Positions 36,399-45,856 are shown, numbered from the stretch's first letter. The stretch is 64,000 bases of DNA from Paracoccus sp. TOH (GCF_030388245.1 NZ_CP098360.1:788001-852000), one strand, 5' to 3'. The notes: generated from the sequence alone by a model not told the origin. Numbers and translations: made by a program.

Positions 36399-37416
36399 AG
36401 TCGTCGCGCCGAACCTGAAACGCCGCCTGTCGGGGGTGACGGCGACCGTGGTTCGGCTGATCCCGGTGCAGGCGCGCATGATCGGAATCGTCGCCACCGG
36501 GCCGGGCCTGCCGCCCGCGCTGCCGCATATCCCGCTGGCCCGCGCCGCGACCCTGCCACGCGACCGCTGGCGGGTCTGGCACGCGCGCCGCAATACCGAA
36601 ATGGCGGTGGGGCTGATCCTGCGCCGCATCCTGCGGCGCAAATACAAAATGTTGTTTACGTCGGCGGCTCAAAGACAACATACGGGGTTCACCCGCTGGC
36701 TGATCCGCCAACAGGACGCGCTGATCGCCACCTCGCCCCAAGCCGCCAGCTACCTGGAGCGGCCGGCGACGGTGATCCTGCACGGCGTGGACCTGTCGGT
36801 CTTTCACCCCGCATCCGACCGCGAGACGCTGCGGGCGGGGCTGGGCTTTGCGCCGGACGACATCGTCATCGGCTGTTTCGGCCGCATCCGGGCGCAGAAG
36901 GGCGTGGACCTGCTGGTCGAGGCCGCGCTGCGCCTGTTTCCGCAGCGCCCCCGCGCGAAGCTGATCTTCACCGGCCGCGTCACCCCGGACAACCAGGCCT
37001 TCTTCGACGCGCAACAGGCGCGGATCGCCGCGGCCGGCCTGTCGGACCGCATCCGCTTCCTGGGCGAGATCCCGTGGGAGCAGGTGGTGCGCATCTATCA
37101 GGCGCTGGACCTGTTCGCCGCCCCGGCGCGCTGGGAGGGCTTCGGCCTGACCCCGCTGGAAGCCATGGCCTGCGGCGTCCCCGTGGTCGCCGCCCGCGTC
37201 GGCGCCTATGAGACGCTGATCCGCGACGGCGAAACCGGCAACCTGGTGGCGCGCGACGACGCCGAGGCGCTGGCGGCGGCGCTGGCGCGCTGGCTCGACG
37301 ACGATGCCGGCCGCCGGGCGGCGGGGCAGGCGGCCCGCGCCCATGTCGAGGCCAACCACGCCATCGAGGCCGAGGCCCGCGCCATCGTCGAGGTTTATCG
37401 CAGGCTGCTGACGTGA
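36385..37416 (+). CDS. Glycosyltransferase family 4 protein, LpcC-like
   Basis: A 343-residue retaining GT-B glycosyltransferase resembling the LPS core mannosyltransferase LpcC of rhizobia. The N-terminus (MPDIEVVAPNLKRRLSGVTATVVRL in parts PNLKRRLSGVTATV) is typical of that group, ILHGVDLSVFHPA and IGCFGRIRAQKGVDLLV start the donor domain, and the E-x7-E motif is EGFGLTPLEAMACGVPVV. It begins inside the MFS gene and overlaps the GTG of the GT29 gene. It likely transfers mannose or another hexose onto the LPS core at the cytoplasmic face of the inner membrane. Confidence 0.87.
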   Translation: MPDIEVVAPNLKRRLSGVTATVVRLIPVQARMIGIVATGPGLPPALPHIPLARAATLPRDRWRVWHARRNTEMAVGLILRRILRRKYKMLFTSAAQRQHTGFTRWLIRQQDALIATSPQAASYLERPATVILHGVDLSVFHPASDRETLRAGLGFAPDDIVIGCFGRIRAQKGVDLLVEAALRLFPQRPRAKLIFTGRVTPDNQAFFDAQQARIAAAGLSDRIRFLGEIPWEQVVRIYQALDLFAAPARWEGFGLTPLEAMACGVPVVAARVGAYETLIRDGETGNLVARDDAEALAAALARWLDDDAGRRAAGQAARAHVEANHAIEAEARAIVEVYRRLLT

Positions 37417-38027
37417 CCCGGTCGGGTTTCCTGATCGCGCGGACCCTGCGGAACGATGCCGCGCTGCAACGACTGTCCATGCCGCAGGCGGCGATCCTCG
37501 ACGCGCTGGCCGGCAAGCGCATCGCCCTGATCGGCAATGCCAGGGCACTGGCCGAGACCCGGCATGGTGCCGAAATCGACGCGGCCGACCTGGTGATCCG
37601 CATCAACCGCGCGCCGATGCCCGCGGCCGAAAGCCACGGCACCCGCACCGACTGGCTGGCGCTGGCGACGCGCCTGCCCGATGCCGACCGCGCCCGCATC
37701 GCCCCGGATCGCATCCTGTGGATGTCGCCCAAGCGCAAGCGGCTGGACTGGCGGACGGCGACCAGTCCCGGCTTCTACCTGCACCCGCTGGCCGATTATC
37801 GGGCGCTGATGCTCCGGCTGGGCGCCCCGCCCACCACCGGCGCGATGATGATCGACCTGATCACGCGCTCGGACATGGCCCGGCTGGACCTTTACGGCTT
37901 CGATTTCTTCGCCTCGCTGTCGCTGTCCGGTCGGCGAACCGCCGAACAGGTTCCCCATGATTTTACAGGGGAATCCCGCTGGGTTCAGGAGCTGGAACTG
38001 GCAGATCGCCGGATCCACCGGCATTAA
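37413..38027 (+). CDS. Glycosyltransferase family 29 (sialyltransferase-like) protein
   Basis: A 204-residue protein with the GT29 core: IALIGNARALAE (large sialyl motif-like start), ADLVIRINRAPMP, then GTRTDWLALAT and, near the middle, PPTTGAMMIDLITRSDMARLDLYGFDFF, which corresponds to the small-motif region TTG-M-IxL and GFD. Bacterial GT29 proteins are short like this one and their acceptors are unknown; sialic acid is not established as the donor. The GTG start overlaps the stop of the GT4 gene. It is the last gene of the MFS-GT4-GT29 operon; asd follows with its own leader. Confidence 0.65.
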   Translation: MTRSGFLIARTLRNDAALQRLSMPQAAILDALAGKRIALIGNARALAETRHGAEIDAADLVIRINRAPMPAAESHGTRTDWLALATRLPDADRARIAPDRILWMSPKRKRLDWRTATSPGFYLHPLADYRALMLRLGAPPTTGAMMIDLITRSDMARLDLYGFDFFASLSLSGRRTAEQVPHDFTGESRWVQELELADRRIHRH

Positions 38028-38128
38028 GCCGAAATTTCGCTATATCATCAGGCGTTTCGCCGAAATCTCGCTTTCCCTTTCCGGGGAAACGCCCTATATC
38101 GCGGCGTCCTTTGTTGAAGGAGACCCCA

Positions 38129-39151
<1,023 letters not shown>

Positions 39152-39170
39152 TCGCAAACGGATATGTGAG

Positions 39171-39200
39171 GGGCGCCCGGACGGGCGCCCTCTTGCTTTT
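39171..39200 (+). terminator. Rho-independent terminator of asd
   Basis: GGGCGCCC and GGGCGCCC form a perfect 8-base stem with a GGAC loop, followed by TCTTGCTTTT. Confidence 0.82.
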
Positions 39201-39247
39201 CCGCCCCCCGTCGCGGACCTTGTCGGCGGTCATGAACGAGGGGTCCG

Positions 39248-40891
39248 ATGCGTCATCTGCTGCTTTCCACCACCATCCTGTTCGCAGGGCCGGCACTGGC
39301 CGACCGCATCGAGACGACCGCTCGCGTCACCGACGTCACCGTCTATCCCTGGGGCGCCGGCGTCACGCGCGAGGCGGCGCTGGACCTGCCGGCCGGTGCG
39401 CATGAGCTGGTGATCCCCGGCATTCCCGAAGGCGTGGACCCCGCCAGCCTGCGCATCCTGGGCGAGGGGGCGGTGATCGGCGCGGTGGGCTTTCAGCAGG
39501 AACGCGCCCTGCCCGAGACGCCGGCCAAGTCCCCCGAGCTGCGCGCCGCCGAGGATGAACTGCGCGGGCTTCGGACCGAGCTGGCCCAGCGGGACAGCCG
39601 CAAGGCCGAGATCGAGGCCCGCGGCGAGGCGGCCGAGGATCTGATCGAGTTCCTGATGAAACTGGCCGAATCCGACGGCATGGCCGGCAACGACATCGCC
39701 ACGCTGTCCGCCGCGGTCGGCCAGCAATTGCTGGAGGCGCGTCAGACCGCTATCCGCGCCGAGGCCGAAGCCGAGGCCGCCGACGAAGGCCGCGATGAGC
39801 TCGAGGAGCGCATCGCGCGCGCCGAGGCCCGGCTGGAGGCGCTGCGCGGCCCGGAATCGGATCGCGGCGCGCTGGTCGTCGCCGTCCAGGGCCAGGGCCA
39901 GCCGGCCCGCATCCGCATCACCACCCTGACCGACGAGGCCAGCTGGCAGCCGGTCTACGACCTGTCGCTGCAGCGCAAGGAGGGCCGGCTGCGCATGGAT
40001 CGCGGCTTGCTGGTCCGCCAGCAGACTGGCGAGGACTGGACCGGCGTGCACCTGCAGCTTTCCACCGCCCGGCCGATGGACCAAGCGGCGCCCAGCGAAT
40101 TGGAGCCGCGCTTCCCGCGCCTTGGCGAGAATGAGGCGAAGCTCTACAGCCGCTCGGCCGCGCCGATGGCCGAAGCCGCGATGGATGCCGCCGAGCGTGC
40201 CTATGCCCCCGCCCCGGTCGAGGCCAAGGCCGATGGCGTGGCCGGCTCGGCGTTGGCCGGGGTGGTCGGGGAAACCGTGGTCTATGACTATCCGACGCCC
40301 GTCACCCTGCGCGACGGCGCCGATGCGCTGCGCCTGCCGCTGGATTCGCACGAGCTGGCCCCCCAGGTGGTGGCCGAGGCGGTGCCGCGCCGCGACGACA
40401 CCGCCTATCTGGTGGCGGACACGGTGAATTCGACCGGCGCGGTGATCCTGCCGGGGGACGCGACCTTCCATGCCGACGGCGCCATGGTCGGTCGCGGCGC
40501 GCTGACGCTGACCGCCGCCGGCGACGAGATGAAGCTCGGCTTCGGGCCACTGACCGGCATCAAGCTGGAGCGCCGCATCCCCGACCGGGTCGAGGGCGAT
40601 CGCGGGCTGATCTCGTCATCCTCGGAACGCAAGGAGGTGGCCGAGCTGCGCATCCGCAATCTGACCGGCGAGGCATGGCCGCTGCGGGTGATCGACCAGG
40701 TTCCGGTCTCGACCCAGAAGGATCTGCGCGTCGACTGGTCGGCCGATCCCGCCCCGGACGAGACCGACCCCGACGGCAAGCGCGGCCTGCTGGTCTGGAA
40801 CGGCCCGATCGCCGCGGGGGCCGAGCGCACCATCACCCTGACCACCACCCTGCGCTGGCCGGAAGGCCAGATGCTGTTCGACGGCTTCTAG
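39248..40891 (+). CDS. DUF4139 (MuiA-like) exported protein
   Basis: A 547-residue secreted protein. The signal peptide is about residues 1-18 (STTILFAGPALA before DRIE). The N-terminal DUF4140 domain (TDVTVYPWGAGVTREAALDL) is followed by a coiled coil rich in Glu/Arg (about 95-200) and the C-terminal DUF4139 domain beginning at IRITTLTDEASWQPVYDLSL. Relatives include the so-called mucoidy inhibitor A; the biochemical role is unknown, probably in the periplasm. It stands alone between the asd terminator and a convergent gene. Confidence 0.85.
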   Translation: MRHLLLSTTILFAGPALADRIETTARVTDVTVYPWGAGVTREAALDLPAGAHELVIPGIPEGVDPASLRILGEGAVIGAVGFQQERALPETPAKSPELRAAEDELRGLRTELAQRDSRKAEIEARGEAAEDLIEFLMKLAESDGMAGNDIATLSAAVGQQLLEARQTAIRAEAEAEAADEGRDELEERIARAEARLEALRGPESDRGALVVAVQGQGQPARIRITTLTDEASWQPVYDLSLQRKEGRLRMDRGLLVRQQTGEDWTGVHLQLSTARPMDQAAPSELEPRFPRLGENEAKLYSRSAAPMAEAAMDAAERAYAPAPVEAKADGVAGSALAGVVGETVVYDYPTPVTLRDGADALRLPLDSHELAPQVVAEAVPRRDDTAYLVADTVNSTGAVILPGDATFHADGAMVGRGALTLTAAGDEMKLGFGPLTGIKLERRIPDRVEGDRGLISSSSERKEVAELRIRNLTGEAWPLRVIDQVPVSTQKDLRVDWSADPAPDETDPDGKRGLLVWNGPIAAGAERTITLTTTLRWPEGQMLFDGF

Positions 40892-40956
40892 GCCCGTTTT
40901 CTGGACCCCGGCCCGGCCGGCCCCGGACCGCAGAAGCGGCCGGGCCCGGCTGCCGG

Positions 40957-42606
40957 TCATTTCACCAGTTCGCGGATGATCGTGTCCAGCCCGATCACGC
41001 CGTTGCCCATCTGGCCCTGATTGATCAGCCGGTTGCGGCGCTGGCGGGCCTGCTCGGCATGTTCGCCGCGCGGCCAGTTCTGCAGATATTGCGTATAGGA
41101 CGGCACGGTATCCAGCTGCCGCGCCCGGTTCCAGGCGCGATCCTCGCGCTCATCGCGCGGAATGTCCCGGTCCAGCGCCGCGGCCAGGCGCTGCCGCGCG
41201 GTCCGGGCATAGATGCCGTTCGGATAGCGATCCAGATAGGCGCGCAGATTGCGGGCCCCGCCGCGGGCCCCGGTCTGCTGCCAATAGGCGCGGTCCTGCT
41301 GGTCGCGGCTGGGCGTGGCCGCCCCGGCCTGCGCCCGCAGCGTGCCAAGCTGCGCCGCGGTCAGATAGCCGGTCACCGCATAGCCGTTGCGCTGCTGCCA
41401 GCCGCGGATCGCCGAACGGCTGCGCGAACCGAACACGCCGTCCGCCCCGCCGGTGGAATAGCCAAGCGCGTTCAGCCGGCGCTGGATCGTCACCCGGTCG
41501 CCGCGGCTCAGGCCCAGCCGGCTTTCGGTCAGTTCGGCCTGCGAAGGCTGGCGCGGCGCCACCACCTCGCGCGGCTGCTGGATCTCGGGCGCCCGCGGCG
41601 GCCCGGGTTGCGGGACGGGTTCAGGGGCGGGGGCGGGTTGCGGGGCGGGGGCCGGGCGCAGTTCGGCCAGCCGCCTTTGCGCCGCCTCGGCATATTCGCC
41701 GCGGGGATAGCGGGCCAGGTAATCCTCATAGGCGGCGGCGGTATTGGCGGCGGCGGCCTCGGCCCAGAGGTCGCGATCGCTCTGCGCCGGTCCCAGCGCC
41801 TCCAGCCGCGCCTTGGCGGCCGCCGAATAAAGGCCAGTGGGATAGCGGTCCAGATAGCCGCGATAGGCTTCGGCCGTGTCTTCGGCCGCGGCCTTGGCCC
41901 ACAGGTCGCGATCCGCCTCCAACGGGTCTGCGGCAGCATCGGCTGCGGTATCGGCATCCGCCCGCGCCGCGACCAGCACCAGTTGCGCATCGCCGCCCTC
42001 GGCCAGGGCCAGCCGGTCGTCGGCGTCGACCACCGCTTCGACCGAGGCGCCGGGCTTCAGCAGCGCCGCCGCCGCCGCCGTGGTCGCGGCCGGCGGACCC
42101 CAGATCACCGTCACCCCTTCGGGCGCGGCCAATGGGCCGATGCCGTTTTCCAGCCCGGCGGCATGGTCCATGCCCTGCCGGTCCGAGCCGAGCAGCAGCA
42201 CCGCGCCCGGCTGCGCCTGTTTCATCAGGTCCAGCACCATCGACAGCGGCACGCCCTGCGAGCCGGCGCGCACCAGGTCGGGCTGGTCGGCATCGGTGCC
42301 CATGTACCAGCTGTCGCTGTCGCCATGCAGGAAGCGGCCGTTCAGCAGCACCAGCCGCGCCCCGGGGGCCTCGTCGGGCCGCAACAGGTCGGCCAGGGCC
42401 TTGCGCAGGTCGGCGCTGGTCAGGTCGGCACCGGCCACGGTGCGGAACCCGGCCGCCTTCATCGCCTCCGAGGCGGGGCCGGCATCGGCATCGGCCAGTT
42501 CCGGCGCGTTCTGGTAGCGCGCATTGGCGATCGCCACGCCGCGATCCTCGGCCCAGGCCGGTCCCGCCGCGACCAGGGCGGCCAGAAGAAGCGACAGGGT
42601 GCGCAT
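40957..42606 (-). CDS. Exported degenerate caspase-like protein with peptidoglycan-binding domain
   Basis: A 549-residue protein with a signal peptide (AALVAAGPAWA before EDRG). The first 230 residues have the shape of a bacterial caspase (metacaspase p20) domain: GVAIANARYQNAPELADAD, then FLHGDSDSWYMGTDADQ, then AVLLLGSDRQG. The usual histidine of the S/GHG motif and the cysteine of the DACR motif are absent, so it is probably not a protease. A Pro/Gln-rich linker leads to a peptidoglycan-binding domain (IQRRLNALGYSTGGADGVFGSRSR) and to repeats of YLDRYPxGxY type. The ATG was chosen because AAGGAG lies seven bases before it. Confidence 0.75.
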   Translation of the reverse strand: MRTLSLLLAALVAAGPAWAEDRGVAIANARYQNAPELADADAGPASEAMKAAGFRTVAGADLTSADLRKALADLLRPDEAPGARLVLLNGRFLHGDSDSWYMGTDADQPDLVRAGSQGVPLSMVLDLMKQAQPGAVLLLGSDRQGMDHAAGLENGIGPLAAPEGVTVIWGPPAATTAAAAALLKPGASVEAVVDADDRLALAEGGDAQLVLVAARADADTAADAAADPLEADRDLWAKAAAEDTAEAYRGYLDRYPTGLYSAAAKARLEALGPAQSDRDLWAEAAAANTAAAYEDYLARYPRGEYAEAAQRRLAELRPAPAPQPAPAPEPVPQPGPPRAPEIQQPREVVAPRQPSQAELTESRLGLSRGDRVTIQRRLNALGYSTGGADGVFGSRSRSAIRGWQQRNGYAVTGYLTAAQLGTLRAQAGAATPSRDQQDRAYWQQTGARGGARNLRAYLDRYPNGIYARTARQRLAAALDRDIPRDEREDRAWNRARQLDTVPSYTQYLQNWPRGEHAEQARQRRNRLINQGQMGNGVIGLDTIIRELVK

Positions 42607-42837
42607 GACATTCTCCTTCATCGATGCTTGCCGTCGGTCTACGGCTGGCCAGGGGATTTATTCCGGTTATCGGCGCCGGCGCGGCCCAACAAGCCACGGC
42701 CGGACACATGACTGCGAGGCCGGCGACGGTTCGGCAAGGGACCGCCGATCCGCCGGCCAGGCCGCCGTTCCGGCACGGTTCTTGCACCCAGAGGGTCCAG
42801 GCTTTAGACCGCCCGTTTTCAACGGATGGACTTGATC

Positions 42838-43128
42838 ATGCCTGATATCAAGCGATTGCTTTTCCCGGCCGTGGCGGCGCTGGCCGTCGGCTTCGGCTTC
42901 ATGACCTATGACAAGATGCGCGGCGCCGAATGGGTGGTCTCGCCCCGGCAGATCGCCGAGGCCAGGGCGGCAGGCCAGCCGGGTCACGAATCGCGCCCCG
43001 GCACCGTCACCGTCCTGCCGATCCGCAGCGAAACGGCCGACGCCCTGCCCTTCAAATGGGCGATGGCCGGCATCGCCGCCGGCGCCTTCGTCTTCGGCGC
43101 CATGCGCCGCAAGGCCAAGGCCGCCTGA
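42838..43128 (+). CDS. Hypothetical small protein with two membrane segments
   Basis: I do not recognise this protein of 96 residues. It has one hydrophobic segment near the start (LLFPAVAALAVGFGFMTY) and one near the end (WAMAGIAAGAFVFGAM), with a hydrophilic, probably extracytoplasmic middle (QIAEARAAGQPGHESRPGTV) and a basic tail RRKAKAA. An ATG 12 bases earlier is an equally possible start. It lies between the caspase-like gene (divergent) and speB (convergent), with no operon partners. Confidence 0.6.
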   Translation: MPDIKRLLFPAVAALAVGFGFMTYDKMRGAEWVVSPRQIAEARAAGQPGHESRPGTVTVLPIRSETADALPFKWAMAGIAAGAFVFGAMRRKAKAA

Positions 43129-43144
43129 ACCGGCCGGCAGGCGT

Positions 43145-44116
43145 CTAGGCCGGCGGGCCCCCGGCATTGCCGGCCAGGACGCAGAGCAGCTCGAACACCA
43201 TGGTGGCGCCGGCCAGCGCCGTCATGCCGCCCAGATCGAAGGGCGGCGAGACCTCGACCACGTCGGCGCCGACGATGTCGAGCCCGGCCAGGCCGCGCAG
43301 CATGGCCTGCGCCTCGCGGGTGGTGAAGCCGCCGATCTCGGGCGTGCCGGTGCCCGGAGCCATCGACGGGTCGATGCCGTCGATATCGAAGCTTACATAG
43401 GCGGGCCCGGAGCCGATCAGCGTCCGGACCTCGGCCATCACCGCCTCGGGACCGCGGCGGGCGAATTCCTCGATATAGATGATGCGGACGCCCTGGTCCC
43501 GCGCCCATTGATGCTCGTCGGCCGCGTAGACCGAGCCGCGGATGCCGATCTGCACCATGCGCGCGGGATCCAGGATCCCCTCCTCGATGGCGCGGCGGAA
43601 GGGCGTGCCATGGGTATAGGGGTTGTCGCCGAAATAGCGGTCATTGGTGTCGGAATGGGCGTCGAACTGCACCAGGCCCAGCCGCCCGCGCCCGGGATCG
43701 GCCTTGCGAAGCGCGCGCAGCACCGGCAGCGTCGTCAGATGATCGCCGCCCACGCTCAGCGGCAGGGCGCCGGCAGCGCAGATCGCGGCAATGCCGGCCT
43801 CGATCTGCTGCAGCGCCGCCATCAGGTCGATGGGCTGCACGGCCAGATCGCCCAGATCGGCGACCGCCAGCCGCTCATAGGGGGCGATGCCGGTGACGTG
43901 GTGGACGCGGCGCATCAGGCTGGACTGGTTGCGCACCTCGCGCGGGCCGTGGCGCGCGCCGGCCCGGTTGGTGGTGCCGCCGTCCCAGGGAATGCCCAGG
44001 ATGGCGACATCCAGCCCCTCGGCGCTGGTCGCCGCCGGCAGGCGCATGAAGGTCGAATGGCCGGCGAAACGCGGCACAAGGGCCGCATCGACGGGTTCAT
44101 TGAGCTGTCTGGACAT
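43145..44116 (-). CDS. speB: Agmatinase / ureohydrolase family protein
   Basis: A binuclear manganese enzyme of the arginase family that releases urea from agmatine or a similar guanidino compound. The 323-residue protein has all metal-binding segments: GGDHLTTLPVL, FDAHSDTND and SFDIDGIDPSMAPGTGTPE. The N-terminus NEPVDAALVPRFAGHSTFMRLP also resembles guanidinobutyrase and guanidinopropionase, so the true substrate may not be agmatine. The ATG was chosen because GGGAGCACCG lies directly upstream. It is a stand-alone gene. Confidence 0.85.
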   Translation of the reverse strand: MSRQLNEPVDAALVPRFAGHSTFMRLPAATSAEGLDVAILGIPWDGGTTNRAGARHGPREVRNQSSLMRRVHHVTGIAPYERLAVADLGDLAVQPIDLMAALQQIEAGIAAICAAGALPLSVGGDHLTTLPVLRALRKADPGRGRLGLVQFDAHSDTNDRYFGDNPYTHGTPFRRAIEEGILDPARMVQIGIRGSVYAADEHQWARDQGVRIIYIEEFARRGPEAVMAEVRTLIGSGPAYVSFDIDGIDPSMAPGTGTPEIGGFTTREAQAMLRGLAGLDIVGADVVEVSPPFDLGGMTALAGATMVFELLCVLAGNAGGPPA

Positions 44117-44185
44117 CGGTGCTCCCGCAAGGTTTCCGGGCAAGGTTAGCCGGGCAGAGACGGGAAGATCCAGCGCCTCGCGCCG

Positions 44186-44848
44186 TCAGACCACCGGCCA
44201 GTTGGCAATGCAGAGCGCGACGGCGATGAAGAAGATCACGCTGCCGCCCAGCACGAAGACATGCCAGATGGTGTTGTGAAACGGCAACCGCTCGAGCAGG
44301 AAGAACAGCACGCCGACGGTGTAAAGCCCGCCGCCGGTCAGCATCAGCGCCAGCACCCCGGCGGGCAGCTCGGCCAGCATGGCGCCGCCGGCGTAAAGCC
44401 CCGCCCAGCCCATCGCCAGGTAAAGCGCCAGCGCCAGCCATTTCAGCCGGGCGGGGGCGATGATCTTCAGAGACAGCCCCAGCGCCGCCGCCGCCCACAG
44501 CCCGGCCAGCAGCCCGCTGGCCTGGCCGCCGGACAGCAGCGTGAAGGGCGTGTAGGTGCCGGCGATCTTCATGTAGATCGCCGAATGGTCCAGACGCCGC
44601 AGCAGACCGGTCCATCGCGGATTGTCGATCATGTTGTAAAGCGCCGAGAAGGCCAGCATCAGGATCAGCGTCGTGCCGTAGACCGCGGCGCCGACCACCG
44701 CCGCCGCCCCGGCGCCCGAAGCCACGGTCAGCGCGATCAGCGCCGGCACCGCTGCCAGCGCCAGCACCACGCCGATGACATGGACCACGCCGTCGCTGAT
44801 CCGCTCGGCGCGGCTGTAGGGCCGGGAAAGATGCGCGATCGACACCAT
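44186..44848 (-). CDS. trhA: Hemolysin III family membrane protein (TrhA/PAQR)
   Basis: A seven-helix membrane protein of 220 residues in the PAQR/hemolysin III superfamily. The metal-binding motifs are recognisable: SDGVVHVIG (His near residue 23), FSALYNMI...LLRRLDHSAIYMKIAGTYTPF in the middle, and PFHNTIWHVFVLGGS at the end, with the histidines expected to bind zinc. In E. coli the protein affects membrane lipid fluidity and is not a toxin. It is transcribed alone, convergent with none of its close neighbours. Confidence 0.88.
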   Translation of the reverse strand: MVSIAHLSRPYSRAERISDGVVHVIGVVLALAAVPALIALTVASGAGAAAVVGAAVYGTTLILMLAFSALYNMIDNPRWTGLLRRLDHSAIYMKIAGTYTPFTLLSGGQASGLLAGLWAAAALGLSLKIIAPARLKWLALALYLAMGWAGLYAGGAMLAELPAGVLALMLTGGGLYTVGVLFFLLERLPFHNTIWHVFVLGGSVIFFIAVALCIANWPVV

Positions 44849-45095
44849 GCGGCCAGACTAGATCGGCCGGGGGCGGTCAGGCAAATCAAACCCGCTCATG
44901 CCCGGCGCCAGCGGTGCAAACCGCTGGCGGGGCGACCGGCAAGGCGGGTTTCGGACAGCGGATGCGGGCGCCGTTTCGGCACGGCGATTCGGCCCAGACC
45001 CGCCGCGAGATGGGCGGTTTCGTGCCGAGGCGTTCTGCCTTCTGCGTTGACATGGCAGCCGCCCCGACGCTCGGGGCAGAACAGGAGGACTCGCA

Positions 45096-45221
45096 ATGCC
45101 GCACGCACCCGTCCTTGCCTTGCTGCTTCTGGCCGGACTGACTGCCGGCGCGACCCTTGCCGCCGGCACGGTCATCGCCCTGCAATCCTTGGGGATCTGG
45201 CTGCCCGGCCGGATGCTCTAG
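45096..45221 (+). CDS. Very small membrane protein (41 aa)
   Basis: A 41-residue protein, almost entirely hydrophobic (APVLALLLLAGLTAGATLAA and on), that I do not recognise. The case for a gene is a strong AGGAGG seven bases before the ATG and the fact that the next ORF starts three bases after its stop. A hairpin (GCCCCGA-CGC-TCGGGGC, 45061-45077) lies just before the ribosome site. It may be a single-pass membrane peptide or a leader for the next gene. Confidence 0.5.
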   Translation: MPHAPVLALLLLAGLTAGATLAAGTVIALQSLGIWLPGRML

Positions 45222-45223
45222 CC

Positions 45224-45484
45224 GTGGCCGCGGCCGGTTTCGGCTTGCTGGCCTGCCTCGTGGCGCCGATCCTGCTGCTGCGGCTGATGCCGGGGCTGCG
45301 CTCGCTGCTGGCCGGAGGCGCCGGCCTGCTGTTGTTCTGCGCCTGGCTTTACGCCCGGATGGGCGGCGGCAAGGGGCTGGAAGGCGAATCGATCATCGTC
45401 CTGATCGTCGGAACCGTGCTGGCGGGGACGGTCATCGGCTTTGTCGCCCGGGTCATCACGCTGCTTCGCCGCGACGATTCCTGA
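45224..45484 (+). CDS. Small three-helix hypothetical membrane protein
   Basis: An 86-residue protein starting at a GTG three bases after the previous ORF, so it is probably translated by coupling. Predicted membrane helices are near residues 3-19, 26-43 and 58-78, with a glycine-rich loop (RMGGGKGLEGES) and a basic end (RRDDS). I do not recognise the family. It may act with the 41-residue protein before it. Confidence 0.55.
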   Translation: MAAAGFGLLACLVAPILLLRLMPGLRSLLAGGAGLLLFCAWLYARMGGGKGLEGESIIVLIVGTVLAGTVIGFVARVITLLRRDDS

Positions 45485-45505
45485 TATTTTCCGGTCGGTT
45501 GACGG

Positions 45506-45545
45506 CTGGGAAATTTCCCAGAAATCACGACTGCTTTTATCGTGA
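45506..45545. promoter_or_regulatory. Two adjacent palindromes upstream of a 58-aa ORF
   Basis: CTGGGAAATTTCCCAG (45506-45521) is a perfect 16-base palindrome. Three bases on, TCACGA and TCGTGA (45525-45530 and 45540-45545) form a second inverted repeat around a 9-base AT-rich spacer. The region is more AT-rich than its surroundings, and TTATGG lies 20 bases further on. They look like operator sites. Confidence 0.55.
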
Positions 45546-45609
45546 AATACGGGGTCCGACATGTTATGGTCATGCGGTGCGCGACCGACGCGCCCTTGGA
45601 GGACTCGCA

Positions 45610-45786
45610 ATGACCAGCAAGCCCAGCAAAAGCGACGTGAAGCAGGCCGTGTTCGAAGAGCGCCGGAAGCTCAGGGGCGCGGCCGGCATTCTGGACGACA
45701 GCGCCGCCGTCGACGAGGCGCGACCGGCCGCCGGCCCGCAACGGACAGCGGCGGGGAAGCGGCGCTGCGACACCCTTGGCAGATGA
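45610..45786 (+). CDS. Small basic hypothetical protein (58 aa)
   Basis: A 58-residue soluble, charged protein (KSDVKQAVFEERRKLRGAAG, then DDSAAVDEARPAAGPQ and a basic end). I do not recognise it. A strong ribosome site GGAGGACTCGCA precedes the ATG, identical over 15 bases to that of the 41-residue ORF 514 bases upstream. Two palindromes in its upstream region suggest regulated expression. Confidence 0.5.
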   Translation: MTSKPSKSDVKQAVFEERRKLRGAAGILDDSAAVDEARPAAGPQRTAAGKRRCDTLGR

Positions 45787-45828
45787 TGAAGGACCGGGCG
45801 GCAGGACGATCCCGCCGCCCGGACCGCA

Positions 45829-45856
45829 AAGACGGCCGAGGTAAGACGGCCGAGGT
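45829..45856. repeat. Tandem duplication of a 14-base unit
   Basis: AAGACGGCCGAGGT occurs twice head to tail, between the 58-aa ORF and the 3' end of the nucleosidase gene. It is most simply a replication-slippage product. Confidence 0.85.

Noticed and set aside
34257..36647. A 796-codon leftward frame antisense to the phosphatase and MFS genes
   Set aside because: Low-complexity Arg/His/Gln-rich shadow. The forward genes have signal peptide, HAD motifs and membrane helices.
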